Assembly (NCBI RefSeq): GCF_014647855.1
Contig: NZ_BMPZ01000001.1
Location: 682,001-746,000 of the forward strand
Direction: 5' to 3'
Length of the DNA: 64,000 nucleotides
Source of the DNA: Shewanella gelidii
GTDB taxonomy: Bacteria; Pseudomonadota; Gammaproteobacteria; Enterobacterales; Shewanellaceae
The notes under the pieces were generated by a model. It saw nothing but the letters and a program-made list of their open reading frames with translations, searched no databases and was not told the DNA's origin. Below are positions 53,801 to 62,804 of this stretch, piece by piece (position 1 is the stretch's first letter; each line of letters begins with the position of its first letter). Made by a program: the position numbers and the translations under genes.

Positions 53801-54495
53801 TTTGTGGTTTCAGTGCTGGTTGTATCAACGACATATTGTTGGATATTACCAATTGAATACAGAAGCTTCTGCTTTACAATAATTTTCGAACCGCTATCGC
53901 TAATCCCAGTGTTCATGACACCAGTTAATGATTGCTGACCTTTATCTGTAGTCCAGTTTAAATTGTCAAAATAAAACTCTACAACCTCATCATTTTGACT
54001 ATATTCAACGATAGAGAAAGCTGCATTTCCAGAGACTGCCGAATCGGCAGAATAATTAAGACAATTGACATAAGAAGCAGCGACGGTACCAGTATAATTT
54101 TCTTCAAACTGCCCTTTAAAAGTTACTGAACCTGAAACATCACAGTTCACTTTTTTATCAATTTTTAGATTACTACTTAGATTTTCTGAAAAATGATTTA
54201 GCGCTAAATCAGGGAGCCCCCCTAATCCATCATCAAATAGCAACTGAAATAGTTTTTGGGACTCTGCTATATTCAGAGGCATCAACTCTCTTTTTCCAAT
54301 ATAGCGCTCTTCAACAAGCGCATCAGCGGCATTCGCTAACTTCACTGGCCCATAGTTATTGGCCTGGCGAATGATTTCCGAACTCGAATTATTCGAAGGT
54401 CCAGGGTTTGATGATCCCGAATCAGATGAACCACCACATGCAGTCAGGCATCCTAAAAAAAATACTGTCGAATAAAACCGAAACGCTGGTAACAT
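50875..54495 (-). CDS. Large FG-GAP/VCBS repeat lipoprotein
   Basis: A 1206-aa exported lipoprotein with signal peptide and lipobox LTAC (Cys20) followed by a Ser/Gly-rich linker. Residues about 340-510 look like Ig-type or cadherin-type beta domains. The second half holds many FG-GAP-like repeats with calcium-binding loops such as DVDHDGRPEIAY, DYNGDGISEIAG, DFNNDGFGDIFL and DLNQDGFDDLNY, which should build a beta-propeller as in integrin alpha chains. The product is probably displayed on the cell surface for adhesion or ligand binding; its partner is unknown. The gene is alone, with AAGGATG before ATG 54495 and a terminator after the stop. Confidence 0.85.
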   Translation of the reverse strand: MLPAFRFYSTVFFLGCLTACGGSSDSGSSNPGPSNNSSSEIIRQANNYGPVKLANAADALVEERYIGKRELMPLNIAESQKLFQLLFDDGLGGLPDLALNHFSENLSSNLKIDKKVNCDVSGSVTFKGQFEENYTGTVAASYVNCLNYSADSAVSGNAAFSIVEYSQNDEVVEFYFDNLNWTTDKGQQSLTGVMNTGISDSGSKIIVKQKLLYSIGNIQQYVVDTTSTETTNGVPYFKSEVTGSLLTSDKGRVNITTTDIGRSYYYEAPSFSQGKITFTGDRRVQFDFGDNLIKYLEDTDGDNSYDVGTYFGNIEELINGSVLDKTLVALTDMSLPPVVNAPYFLNSYADTRTPIEVYAGYYRDEDTATEDLVVSYRWYINGVLVEGEHSSLFPAYLAVYGDVVSVSMVVADQTNSIESETKSITLSDSPSELIVSNIPEQIQAGTRINFSVRLTDPDMKEEDQFGVLISGPRGASMDQNGEVSWDVPSDLVFSTQFFTFTVGLPNLTGEIAETRTIEVEVTSDKELPIVRSGLLAPRLEHSILVSDFDQNGTSEILTTDNYKALFILSEVDGTLQQKWMYPYSLPTDGNIIQIASYDSNNDGKQEIFIATEHGISVIHELTQNATKLFSTEKYIRSIAIADVDHDGRPEIAYLYSNSEYEYSDDGQVKVVQFDTPDTVEFVIDMLGAKQIIFANVDNDSNLELISNSGLVYDSETWTNQWLSGTEFGRRFVTTGDYNGDGISEIAGAGSWGDISIFSAQSKSTLATIENQEICTLVSGNIDSDPQDELVAGDCQWGDINAYDLENGQLVSQWEVGMQGHGSASLAIGDSDNDDQLEIHWGSGLTSSGQDYFVTADVDEGVVIVKNNESSVQATSYSTAGWSKITEEKERAIFFVPETKAGMDSGSRVVEMDSTGSLTFSELISTNWDGSRYAITSDFNNDGFGDIFLPATSYYDGEVAVMQLFDYSTHWSLSSQTSSDIGVIKAFDLNQDGFDDLNYIDGRQFKVIDIENELEIAKYTFDDYPQDFTSLYLDHSISIVAHGDKLSLMTVLGGAFFEQSSLEQSCLRLEMFNYDTDDALELLCLNSSSHWSVSGTKNEIVIYEIESNNLVEQARHELAYKALDVAVDVSSSTKQSLFIAGQIGDDYSYWNDNNIYFVGKVSNEGFPIWKSAALIGKPAQHGLKVRNHGEQGIQMMISTSNSMYLLN

Positions 54496-54594
54496 GAGTC
54501 ATCCTTAAACTAAAACGTCCTGAACAAAAGTTTCTCGCTAGTGAATATACTTTTGTGGATTCAGTAGAAAATTAATTGAAGAAAGGACTTTAAC

Positions 54595-54660
54595 ATGTTT
54601 AAAAAAATATTCATCTTAAGCTCAACCTTGTTACACATTATTCGTGCTATAGATCAATGA
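54595..54660 (+). pseudogene. 21-codon signal-peptide-like minigene, possible remnant
   Basis: AAAGGA leads at good spacing to ATG 54595; the product MFKKIFILSSTLLHIIRAIDQ looks like the beginning of a signal peptide and stops at once. It could be the leftover start of a lost secreted protein. Nothing else is seen between 54496 and 54712. Confidence 0.25.
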
Positions 54661-54712
54661 TTCATATTTTTGGGTAACAGAAGGTGAGTTCTCTCCTTCT
54701 ACTTGCTAAATA

Positions 54713-54737
54713 AAAAGCCCCCATAAGGAGGCTTTGA
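54713..54737 (-). terminator. Terminator after the nitroreductase gene
   Basis: Stem AAAGCC / GGCTTT, with an inner CC/GG pairing, followed on the minus strand by TTTTTATTT, 25 bp beyond the stop. Confidence 0.75.
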
Positions 54738-54761
54738 GAGATCTGATAGAAACATTCACAG

Positions 54762-55421
54762 CTAAATAACTTGAATAACGTCTTCCGCTGCCAGACGAGA
54801 TTTAGGGAGACCATGGTTATAGTCTTCACCTTCTAAGTGATAGCCAACCGCTAAAGCGACTTCACAGACAAAACCACCCAGTTCATCTTCAAATAGTTCA
54901 CCAATCAGCTCAGCATCGACACCTTCCATCGGTGTTGAATCTACTTTTAAACGCGCAAGTGTATGCAATGCATTTCCCAACGCTAAATACAACTGCGCTT
55001 TGGTCCAATTGCCATTGAAACCGTCGGCGCCAGTATTGGCCTCGGCAAAACTAAATCCGCCATGAAGCATATTATCAAACATTTCTGCGGGTAAATGACC
55101 TGAGGTGACCTCAACATCAACCACTTTTTTATACTGGTCTTTAGTGAACCTAGGGTTATATGCAAATAAAATTGTGTGGGATGCCTCTTTTGCATGAGGC
55201 TGATTAAACTGATGCTTGTTTGCAAATGTATCGTGAAAGCGCTGTTTTGCTGCATCACTTTCAATCACGATAAACTTCCATGGTTGGGAATTGATCGATG
55301 AAGCAGACAAACGTAACGCTTCTTTGATGACTTGCATATCATCGGAAGAAATGCGCTTGCTCGCATCGTATTTTTTTGCGGTATAGCGGTATTTTAAGTC
55401 TTCAATAATAGGATGCGTCAT
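54762..55421 (-). CDS. NAD(P)H-dependent FMN nitroreductase, NfsB type
   Basis: A 219-aa oxygen-insensitive nitroreductase. It has DLKYRYTAKKYDASKRIS near the N-terminus, LRLSASSINSQPWKFIVIES (FMN contact), FSFAEANTGADGFNG and the C-terminal VALAVGYHLEGEDYN. It should bind FMN and reduce nitroaromatics, quinones or flavins with NAD(P)H; NfsB of E. coli has 217 residues. ATG 55421 is preferred because AGAGGA lies upstream; an earlier ATG at 55442 adds seven residues. It stands alone. Confidence 0.92.
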   Translation of the reverse strand: MTHPIIEDLKYRYTAKKYDASKRISSDDMQVIKEALRLSASSINSQPWKFIVIESDAAKQRFHDTFANKHQFNQPHAKEASHTILFAYNPRFTKDQYKKVVDVEVTSGHLPAEMFDNMLHGGFSFAEANTGADGFNGNWTKAQLYLALGNALHTLARLKVDSTPMEGVDAELIGELFEDELGGFVCEVALAVGYHLEGEDYNHGLPKSRLAAEDVIQVI

Positions 55422-55913
55422 TTGCTTTTCCTCTCGGCTCAACAGCCCAAGTCATGTCAGTTATTACAACAATTTTTCTGCCAGTAGAAATAGCTTCTAT
55501 CTCACTAGCTTTGATTGTTGGCAAGGTTAATGGAATCAAACGAGGACAGAAAGAACCTTTAAATCCAATATTAGTGGAATTAAATGTCCACAATAATAAT
55601 CGCAGGTCTATGCGTGAAAGGTCGTTTATGGGTCGTTTCTCAAGGTTCGAAATGTACGAGAAAAGGGGCGGGATTTGTCCTCGCCTGAAGCGGTTTGTGA
55701 TTAAACTAGGCCACACCATGACAAATGCATTGCAATGACAGTAGACTTTCCTCGCGAGTACTGGCTTGAAAACTAAGCATCTTTAGAACTTATCACTAGA
55801 TATACAGTCAAAAACGAGTATGCTAAACAGCGCTTGCTCGACCTCAACTTGTACTTATACTTATACTTAGAAAATTGCTTGAAAAATAGGACGTCACAAA
55901 AGGAATTGACTCA
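55422..55913. other. Intergenic region between divergent genes
   Basis: Open frames of 94 codons (plus) and 105 codons (minus) overlap each other here, but neither has a ribosome binding site or a recognisable product. The region presumably carries the promoters for the nitroreductase and RcsF-like genes. A tract TTGTACTTATACTTATACTTAG near 55850 contains a short ACTTAT repeat. Confidence 0.35.
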
Positions 55914-56285
55914 ATGAGATACCTTGTTTCGATATTCACGGGATTATTGCTATCTGGCTGTACTATCAATACAAATTTCGGTTCATATGTCGCAACCAAA
56001 GCAAATACGGAAGCGAGAGGTAACCTGGTTCAAGTTTATTCACAAGACGAAATCATGCGGATGCAAACCACCTATTTAGGTTTAGTTGAAACCGAATATT
56101 GCCAGGAGAGTCGAACCGGACGGCTGCCACCCAATACTGACTTAAATCGAATTTTAAGAGCAAAGGTTCAAAAACTTGGGGGTAACGGCATTGTTTATAA
56201 AGGTTGCCAAAACGCCACAATGTTTGGCCGCTGCTTTGCAAGCGTGCAATGCGAGGCAAATGCGTATTCAGTGGATTTTAATTGA
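55914..56285 (+). CDS. RcsF-like (DUF4156-type) lipoprotein
   Basis: A 123-aa lipoprotein with lipobox LLSGC (Cys16). The mature domain has four Cys: YCQESRTG, YKGCQ, GRCFASVQC, with ILRAKVQKLGGNGIVYKGCQ being like the RcsF core, where two disulfides form. RcsF is an outer-membrane sensor of envelope stress for the Rcs phosphorelay; no rcs genes are in this window, so the function here is uncertain. DUF4156 lipoproteins are an alternative. AAGGA lies 9 bases before ATG 55914. Confidence 0.7.
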   Translation: MRYLVSIFTGLLLSGCTINTNFGSYVATKANTEARGNLVQVYSQDEIMRMQTTYLGLVETEYCQESRTGRLPPNTDLNRILRAKVQKLGGNGIVYKGCQNATMFGRCFASVQCEANAYSVDFN

Positions 56286-56438
56286 TTGAAAAGTCAAACG
56301 AGGCGCTCTCAGCAGCAAGACAATGCTTGCCATACTTCATGGCAATGATGTGAACGAGTATGCTTAACTAACATGGGCAGTTTCCATTGAAGCCTGCACC
56401 TTGACTAGAAAAGTCATACAATCAATGCCATATTCGGG

Positions 56439-57089
56439 CTAACGACTGAACTTGAGAATATGGCCTTTAAAGTCTTGCTCTAAATAATCGGTATGTTCAG
56501 GCTTTACATGGCTAGCGCTAAAGCCAAACGCCACCAGTTTCTTGCTTAGCTTACTTTTCCGGCCTCGACCGGGGTCAACCAATACAATTTCGCAATCCGG
56601 CTTGGCGTGACTTTCAATAAAATTCGCTAGCAGACCAATATGTTCATCTTCATATAACAAATCGCTGCCAATAATAATATCAAACATGCCTAACGAATCA
56701 TCTTCGTCAGCCCAGTCCACTCGCTCGTAACTAATCGGTGGGTCTTGATTCAACTGAGTGTTTCGCGCAAGAAAATTTTCTACTTCTGGATGGTAATCCG
56801 TCGCGGTGATATCGGCTTGCTGTTTGTTTAATAGAAGACTTGAAAGCGCCATTCCACAGCCAATTTCAAGAATTCTCTTGCTCTTCGTATTGTACTGAGA
56901 CATATAGTGAGCCAGCACCATACTCGAAGGCCAGATCACCCCAAATATTGGCCAGGTCGCAGACGAAATACCCAACTTTTCGGCAATGCCCTTTGGGTCA
57001 TAAAACTCTTGGCGATCTCGCAGAGTACAAAGATGAATGTCGGTGGTACCAAACTCAACAGTTTGGTACTTCAATCGTAGATCGGTCAT
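56439..57089 (-). CDS. Class I SAM-dependent methyltransferase
   Basis: A 216-aa methyltransferase with the Rossmann-type fold of the lysine methyltransferase/Methyltransf_16 group. Motif I is ILEIGCGMALSSLLLNK, motif II ITATDYHPEVE, and the conserved SDLLYEDE stretch stands where protein-lysine methyltransferases have their D-L-Y. FGVIWPSSMVLAHYM before motif I matches the group too. It may methylate a protein or small molecule; target unknown. AAGGCAG precedes ATG 57089. Confidence 0.88.
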   Translation of the reverse strand: MTDLRLKYQTVEFGTTDIHLCTLRDRQEFYDPKGIAEKLGISSATWPIFGVIWPSSMVLAHYMSQYNTKSKRILEIGCGMALSSLLLNKQQADITATDYHPEVENFLARNTQLNQDPPISYERVDWADEDDSLGMFDIIIGSDLLYEDEHIGLLANFIESHAKPDCEIVLVDPGRGRKSKLSKKLVAFGFSASHVKPEHTDYLEQDFKGHILKFSR

Positions 57090-57268
57090 AGTTGGCTGCC
57101 TTCATAAATGGGCGCTAAGCCAACTATCTAGGATAAGTGACGAAACGAATGTTTCATCTAGAGTATAGGTTTTAAGCAGAATGGCAAACTAATTCCATTC
57201 ATCTCAAAAGGATAATGCGTACCACTTTTGTTTCAACTATCGAACAATCAACAACCCTAATAATGCGC

Positions 57269-58114
57269 TTATGTTGATCTTTGGATCGGAAAAGTCGCCA
57301 GTAATTCCATCGCTTGCTCATTACAATAAGCCAGTGCATCCTTTAAATCCTGCTTCGTAAGGCCCAATTTTTTCAATACGGCAGGGTCAATTATCTGCTG
57401 TTTCGCATAGATGCTAGGATCTGCATTCATCACGGCTAACCGAGATGCGATATAGAGTATACTGCTATCCTCAGCCAGTTGTATCACGTCTTTTCGATTA
57501 AACTCAGTAATCGGACGTACAATCGCATCAGGCAAACTCCACAGCTTTAACAGCTCTGCACCACAATCTGAAAACCTGAATCCAAACACATTTTGCTGCC
57601 TTTCCCAAGGCGTTTCTTCGCGGTCATAGCTCTCGCAATATTTTACTTTTTGCGGCTCACTATGAACCATCGCCAACATGCCAAGGTTATGGAACAAACC
57701 TGAAAGGAAAATACTGTCGGCATATGGGCTCTGTTTCGCTTTCGCGAGATGCTGACAAATGAGCGCACAATCAACACTTATCTCCCAGAAACGGTCCATA
57801 TCTGCTACGTCAGGGTTAACCCCTGCGAACGCCGCAGTTACCCCATAAGCGCTTACCAGTTGCTTCACCTCTTTTAAACCAAGCAATACTAAAGCACGAG
57901 CAAGATTATCGACCTGCCGTGGCATATTAAACATCGCACTATTCGCCAGTTTTAATAAGCTGGCGGCGATTGCGGGTTCATATGCAATCGCATCTGACAA
58001 TTGCTCCATACTGCAATCATCACGAGATAGCATTTCATTTAACTGAATGTATACATCAGATAAGACACATAATTCCTGTGCTTGCTGGGCGTAATCAACG
58101 GCTGACTTTGACAT
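57269..58114 (-). CDS. HDOD domain protein
   Basis: A 281-aa single-domain HDOD protein: SDAIAYEPAIAASLLKLANS and LARALVLLGLKEVKQLVSAYG in the first half, then GLFHNLGMLAMVH. The HD metal residues are partly replaced (HN in place of HD), as in most HDOD proteins, which work as adaptors in signalling rather than as hydrolases. Often they sit next to c-di-GMP genes, but none adjoin here. AAGAGCAAC precedes ATG 58114. Confidence 0.9.
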   Translation of the reverse strand: MSKSAVDYAQQAQELCVLSDVYIQLNEMLSRDDCSMEQLSDAIAYEPAIAASLLKLANSAMFNMPRQVDNLARALVLLGLKEVKQLVSAYGVTAAFAGVNPDVADMDRFWEISVDCALICQHLAKAKQSPYADSIFLSGLFHNLGMLAMVHSEPQKVKYCESYDREETPWERQQNVFGFRFSDCGAELLKLWSLPDAIVRPITEFNRKDVIQLAEDSSILYIASRLAVMNADPSIYAKQQIIDPAVLKKLGLTKQDLKDALAYCNEQAMELLATFPIQRST

Positions 58115-58339
58115 GTGATGTTGCTCTTTGAAATCGAATAAACCTAATCATAATAAAACCCAATTCATTCTCAAAACGCAAATGTGCAACAAGAGAAAAA
58201 GGCCTCACTGGGTTCTAAAAACGCGTTATAAAGGGGTAAAATCCACGAATGATTCTCTGCCTGTTATAAGCACTTTGAGAATATAAAAGCACGGTTCCAC
58301 AAACCGTGGCAACGTGCTAATGCAAATACAGCCCCGCGA

Positions 58340-58588
58340 CTAATGCGCCCCTTGCACACCGTTTTGCACAATCTCTTTGCCATTTTCAAATACTTCTTGA
58401 GTAATCCAACGCCCCAACAACAATTTGTGATTCTCTCCAAACACGGCCACAAAATGACGGCCGTCTTTATTACTCGTCGCCATCCCAATACCAACCACAC
58501 CCTCTAGGCCCAAACCGCCCGACTCTATCGAAAGCACAAATGTTTTTAACTCTTCCAAGGTTTCAATTACGGCTAACTCATTATTCAT
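58340..58588 (-). CDS. Hypothetical protein, 82 aa
   Basis: An 82-aa soluble protein without a known motif. The first 30 residues are helical and acidic (NNELAVIETLEELKTFVL), followed by a Gly-rich beta region (GGLGLEGVVGIGMATS) and a short C-terminal helix. The ATG at 58588 with GGGACAA upstream is preferred over 58627. It follows no operon partner. The composition looks like a real protein, though the family is unknown. Confidence 0.55.
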   Translation of the reverse strand: MNNELAVIETLEELKTFVLSIESGGLGLEGVVGIGMATSNKDGRHFVAVFGENHKLLLGRWITQEVFENGKEIVQNGVQGAH

Positions 58589-58999
58589 TTTAATTGTCCC
58601 ATATAAACATTTTTGTCGTGATACCACGTAATGTCGCTACTTTACCTAGGCAAGTTGAAGATTGAAACCTTCACGCGTAGCAAGCCGAGTCATACTCCCC
58701 CTCAAAAATTCGACCACTACTGCCACACACTGTTTTCTCACCTTGCTATAACCCAGCGCGACCATGCAGCTAGAGATAGCTCACAGCACTGAAAATTAGT
58801 GTTTTTTGTACCTAAAAGGTCGTACCAACTAGGGTGTTTTACTGCTGTATAAAGGGGATTGACGGAATAAGTCAGTCAGTTCTTGAAAAGAAAGGCCTAG
58901 CACTTCATGCTTACAGCACATCGATAAAACCAGTATCGAATATCTCGAGCTGAAAACCGTTAACGTGTAGCAAAGAATATTCTATCGACCGGAGAAAAT
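58589..58999. other. Intergenic region upstream of the 470-aa gene
   Basis: No gene is seen. This 411-bp stretch contains the promoter of the following gene; a short hairpin CACT...AGTG is at about 58786-58801. Nothing else stands out. Confidence 0.35.
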
Positions 59000-60412
59000 A
59001 TGGATAAGCAAGTCAGTTCCCGTGGTACTAAAGAAAAAGCACTTCGCCTTAATTTAGACGATAAAAAGTACGGAACGATTGTTGAAATTGGTGCGGGTCA
59101 AGAAGTCGCTCGTAACTTTTTTGTTGCTGGCGCAGCTGCCGGCACAATTGCGAAAACCATGTCTGCTTACGATATGAAGTTCTCTGATGCCATTTATGGT
59201 GTCCAAGAAGATCGCCGTTATGTCAGTAAATCTCGTGTACTGGCTATGATGGAAACCGAATTTGATCTGGTTCTTGATCGTGTTGGTGACATCCGTTCGC
59301 GCTCGTCACGATATTTTACCTATGCGACAACCGTGGCAGCCAAAAGCTTTAATCGCAAAAACGAATGCCATGCTTGGTGTGGGGTGCGAATTCAAATGTA
59401 TCCTGGTGCGGCCCCTTCAAATATTGTGGTGCATGTGCGCATGCTCGATGACAACGCAGAAGCACAACAGCAGGCTTTAGGTGTTCTTGGTGTAAACCTG
59501 ATTTACGCCGCCTACTATTATTTTGAAGACCCGAAAATGATTATCGATTCATTAACCGATAATTTAAAAGCTAACCGTCTGGAAATCGATAGCATTGACT
59601 TCCAAGGTCCCTACTTTGAAGAAGTTGATAATCAAGCCAAGAATATCCATTTGATCCGCAGCTGGAAAACTCGCGCCATTATGTTTAAAGCAGACGGCAG
59701 TGTCGCCGTTCCAGCAGAGCTTCTTTATAAAAAAAATGTCTTAGCGATTCGGGGTTCATTTAAACCCGTCACCAAACTCAATATCGATATGATGGAGCAA
59801 GGCCTAAAAGCTTTCTCCGAGCTGGATGGTGTCACGCAAGACAATACCGTGATGATTGCAGAAATCTCACTCAACGATTTGTACGGTAAAGACGCTAATA
59901 TCGCCGAAAAGGACATCATGGAACGGGTTAAGTTGCTGAATGTCATGGGTTACAATGTGATGATTTCAGACTATACCCGTTACTTTTCACTGCGTGCCTA
60001 TTTCCGTCAATATACCCAACTGCAAATCGGTATCGTCGTGGGCATGATTAATATCAAACAAATCTTTGATGAAGAGTTCTATCGTGGCTTGGAAGGTGGA
60101 ATTTTGGAAGGGTTTGGTAAGTTGTTCCCTGATAATACCAAATTATTTGTTTACCCAGAGCTCAATGAAAAAGGCGAACTTCATGACCTCTCTACCGTTA
60201 GCGTTCCCAATAACTTACGCTATTTGTTCCGCCATTTAATCGACAATGACTTTATTGCCAGTATCGAATCAAGCAATGAAGATCTATTTAGTATTTACTC
60301 TCGTGAAATTCTGCAGCAGATCCTCCGTGGTCAAGGTGAATGGCTCAATGCCGTGCCTGAAGAAGTTGGCCAAGCCATAATCACCAATAAGCTTTTTGGA
60401 TATCGAGACTAG
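59000..60412 (+). CDS. Conserved 470-aa cytoplasmic protein of unknown function
   Basis: A soluble protein without signal peptide or membrane helix. The N-terminus carries a Gly-rich loop, EIGAGQEVARNFFVAGAAAG, followed by AKTMSAYDMKFSDAIYGVQE, a block that looks strongly conserved. The middle holds NECHAWCGVRIQMYP and a long acidic/helical part. I recognise it as a conserved bacterial family but know no established function, and I would distrust transporter-like labels for it. CCGGAGAAAA precedes ATG 59000. A good terminator follows the gene, so it is a single-gene unit. Confidence 0.75.
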   Translation: MDKQVSSRGTKEKALRLNLDDKKYGTIVEIGAGQEVARNFFVAGAAAGTIAKTMSAYDMKFSDAIYGVQEDRRYVSKSRVLAMMETEFDLVLDRVGDIRSRSSRYFTYATTVAAKSFNRKNECHAWCGVRIQMYPGAAPSNIVVHVRMLDDNAEAQQQALGVLGVNLIYAAYYYFEDPKMIIDSLTDNLKANRLEIDSIDFQGPYFEEVDNQAKNIHLIRSWKTRAIMFKADGSVAVPAELLYKKNVLAIRGSFKPVTKLNIDMMEQGLKAFSELDGVTQDNTVMIAEISLNDLYGKDANIAEKDIMERVKLLNVMGYNVMISDYTRYFSLRAYFRQYTQLQIGIVVGMINIKQIFDEEFYRGLEGGILEGFGKLFPDNTKLFVYPELNEKGELHDLSTVSVPNNLRYLFRHLIDNDFIASIESSNEDLFSIYSREILQQILRGQGEWLNAVPEEVGQAIITNKLFGYRD

Positions 60413-60462
60413 CAATACAAGATCCTGCCGGCTCTGCTTCAAGCCGGACAAGCGCTGCGATG

Positions 60463-60494
60463 AAAAGGTGAACAACCTCTCTGTTCGCCTTTTT
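60463..60494 (+). terminator. Rho-independent terminator after the 470-aa gene
   Basis: Twelve-base arms AAAAGGTGAACA / TGTTCGCCTTTT (one G-T pair), followed by T and AC. A second shorter hairpin (CCGGCT / AGCCGG, 60428-60447) precedes it. Confidence 0.8.
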
Positions 60495-60636
60495 ACCGCA
60501 TTGTTAGTGCACACGTGAAAATATTTAGCCGATTATCAATTATTATTTGAAACTCTATCAAATCACCCCCTGTTCATTCACATAGTATTGATGACTTAAC
60601 ATACTGACCCCAAAGTTATTCATTCAAATTCTGACT

Positions 60637-61539
60637 ATGAAATCAATCATCCAAAGCACGGCTTTTTTATTGGTTCTTGCATCGAGTAGTGGTTGCAGCA
60701 CACTTGCATACCTGCAAACATCGGACGCAAACAACATATCCCACGTACCACCAACAGCAGCTCAAACTAGCCAGCTTAACCGAGTTTTAAAACCTTCACA
60801 GGTCGAATGGCAACATCTCAACCCAGCCCGAGGTGATAAAGCACCGCAAGCCGGCACCTTGTGGGGAAACCGCAATGGCACAGAAGCGACAGGCTTCTTA
60901 CTCAAGCCCAAAGATGGCTTCCAGTCTCCGCCACATATTCACAACGTCTCCTATCGGGGCATCGTAATCCAAGGGCAGATCCATAACGATGATCCCAATG
61001 CTGCGGAAATGTGGATGCCAAGCGGATCCTACTGGACTCAGCCTAAAGGCCATGTCCATATCACTGCAGCCAAAGGGCAAGACGCTTTGGCGTATATCGA
61101 AATCGACTCAGGCCCCTATTTAGTCAAGCCGACAGCACAAGCTTTTGATAGCGGTGAACGCGCGGTAAATATAGCACCATCAAATATTGTGTGGATCTCC
61201 GCTAATGAGCTCAATTGGGTTACTGCGACAGATGATACACAGAGTGCAGAGTTAGCCTTACTCTGGGGCGAGCGCAACTCAACATTGCCGAGGGGAACGC
61301 TGATAAAGCTGCCTGCGGGCTTTCAAGGGAAAATTGAATACCTAGGCCAACAGCTCCATGCGGTCATTATCGAAGGCGAAATCGAGCACCAATCGGCGCT
61401 GCACCATGTCACCCATTTACCAGCAGGTGGATATTTCGGTGCCCAAGATCGCTCGCCACAATTTGTTAAAAATCTAGGCAACAAACCGGCGCTGCTTTAT
61501 CTACGCACTCATGGTGCATTTAAGCTTTCAGAAATGTAG
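60637..61539 (+). CDS. DUF4437 cupin-type lipoprotein
   Basis: A 300-aa exported protein with signal and lipobox (SSGC, Cys20). Two cupin-like DUF4437 domains follow: residues about 45-165 ([48 protein letters not shown]) and 185-298 ([19 protein letters not shown]). The His residues of the first domain could bind a metal, while the second seems to lack most of them. The function of the family is not established. No partner gene is near. No clear ribosome binding site precedes ATG 60637. Confidence 0.82.
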   Translation: MKSIIQSTAFLLVLASSSGCSTLAYLQTSDANNISHVPPTAAQTSQLNRVLKPSQVEWQHLNPARGDKAPQAGTLWGNRNGTEATGFLLKPKDGFQSPPHIHNVSYRGIVIQGQIHNDDPNAAEMWMPSGSYWTQPKGHVHITAAKGQDALAYIEIDSGPYLVKPTAQAFDSGERAVNIAPSNIVWISANELNWVTATDDTQSAELALLWGERNSTLPRGTLIKLPAGFQGKIEYLGQQLHAVIIEGEIEHQSALHHVTHLPAGGYFGAQDRSPQFVKNLGNKPALLYLRTHGAFKLSEM

Positions 61540-61583
61540 CGAAGAAACGCCAATCGATTTGGCTAGGGCAATCGGTGATCTCT

Positions 61584-61606
61584 CAGGGGCAATAGCCCCT
61601 GTTTTT
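61584..61606 (+). terminator. Rho-independent terminator after the DUF4437 gene
   Basis: Stem CAGGGGC / GCCCCTG (7 perfect bp, loop AATA) followed by TTTTT, 44 bp beyond the stop. It also separates this gene from the convergent LysR gene. Confidence 0.9.
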
Positions 61607-61635
61607 CATAAGGTATGACGCAATCGTTCACACTG

Positions 61636-62574
61636 TTATCGAGCTAACGCTTTGCAGTCAATCCACCCCTTGGCGACGAGCTGTTGCAATATTATTGCCG
61701 TTCTTTCGCGAAATAGATCTCGCAGCAATCGAACTGTAGGTGTAATGGATTGCCGACTAGGACAAATCAGCCACAACTCCGTTGGTGTCGGTTGGTACTC
61801 CTGCATCAAGGGCACCACATGACCCGCAAGTAAATCTTGCGACATATCCAAACAAGATTTAATCGCGACCCCCTTCCCCGCAACACACCAACGACGGACT
61901 AAATCGCCATCATTGGTCACCCGAGTTGGACTGAGCTTCACTTTCAAGTTCTGCTCACCTCTTTGGAATTGCCACTCATTCTGCAACATCTCATGTAACT
62001 GATAACACAGTCCCGCGTGAGTTTTTAACTGCTCAGGTTGTTCAGGCGCACCGTAATGCTTGATATAACTGGGACTTGCGCATACTAAACGCGGCACATT
62101 ACAAATTTTAAACCCCGACATACTCGAGTCTGACGGCGCTCCATAACGCAACGCCATATCAACTTTATCTCGATAGAAATCAATATTGCTGTCACTAATA
62201 TTGCTTCGTAAAGCCACATTCGGGTGACTCTCCAAAAACTCATCGAGCCAAGGTGTAACGAGATTGCGGCCTAAATCAGATGACATCGCAATACGCACTT
62301 CACCATCAATAATGCCTTGCTCTTGACGCATATTTTGCTTGGCCTGTTCTAACATCATTAGAGCTTGCTGGCATTCGGGAATATAGCGCTCCCCCGCACT
62401 AGATAATCGAAGCTGCCGAGTCGTTCTAACAAACAGTTCCGCACCAAGTGCCGCCTCCACCCGTTTAACTGCTGCACTCGCAGTTGCAGTGCGCATATCT
62501 AAATTGGTCGCGGCCCCAGTAATACTGCCAAACTCAGCAACTTTCAGAATCACTTGTAGATCTTCAAGTAACAT
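61636..62574 (-). CDS. LysR family transcriptional regulator
   Basis: A 312-aa LysR regulator with the winged helix in residues about 3-60 (LEDLQVILKVAEFGSITGAA, RTATASAAVKRVEAALGAEL). The effector domain shows VDMALRYGAPSDSSMSGFKI, typical of the CrgA/DmlR-like group. It is divergent from the PAS/sigma-54 activator gene, with 230 bp between starts, so either may influence the other. The effector is unknown. Confidence 0.93.
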   Translation of the reverse strand: MLLEDLQVILKVAEFGSITGAATNLDMRTATASAAVKRVEAALGAELFVRTTRQLRLSSAGERYIPECQQALMMLEQAKQNMRQEQGIIDGEVRIAMSSDLGRNLVTPWLDEFLESHPNVALRSNISDSNIDFYRDKVDMALRYGAPSDSSMSGFKICNVPRLVCASPSYIKHYGAPEQPEQLKTHAGLCYQLHEMLQNEWQFQRGEQNLKVKLSPTRVTNDGDLVRRWCVAGKGVAIKSCLDMSQDLLAGHVVPLMQEYQPTPTELWLICPSRQSITPTVRLLRDLFRERTAIILQQLVAKGWIDCKALAR

Positions 62575-62804
62575 ATTATCTATCCAAATTTGATAATGTT
62601 GAGCTTATTGTATTGCTTATTACCGAATAAAAATACGCACTTAAGCTAAAAATCTTTATCTGCGCAAGCCCACCTTCAAGTGACATCACTATTTTAACCG
62701 AGCTTAGTTGCACATTGCTCGACGCCAAAAAAACGCGATATTTCGCGCCTTAGATAAACTGAACTATAATATCGTGAAATAACAATGAAAAAAGTGAAGT
62801 AAAG

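Noticed and set aside
55454..55738. 94-codon plus-strand frame with hydrophobic N-terminus
   Set aside because: No ribosome binding site, overlaps an equally long antisense frame, and lies in a promoter region.
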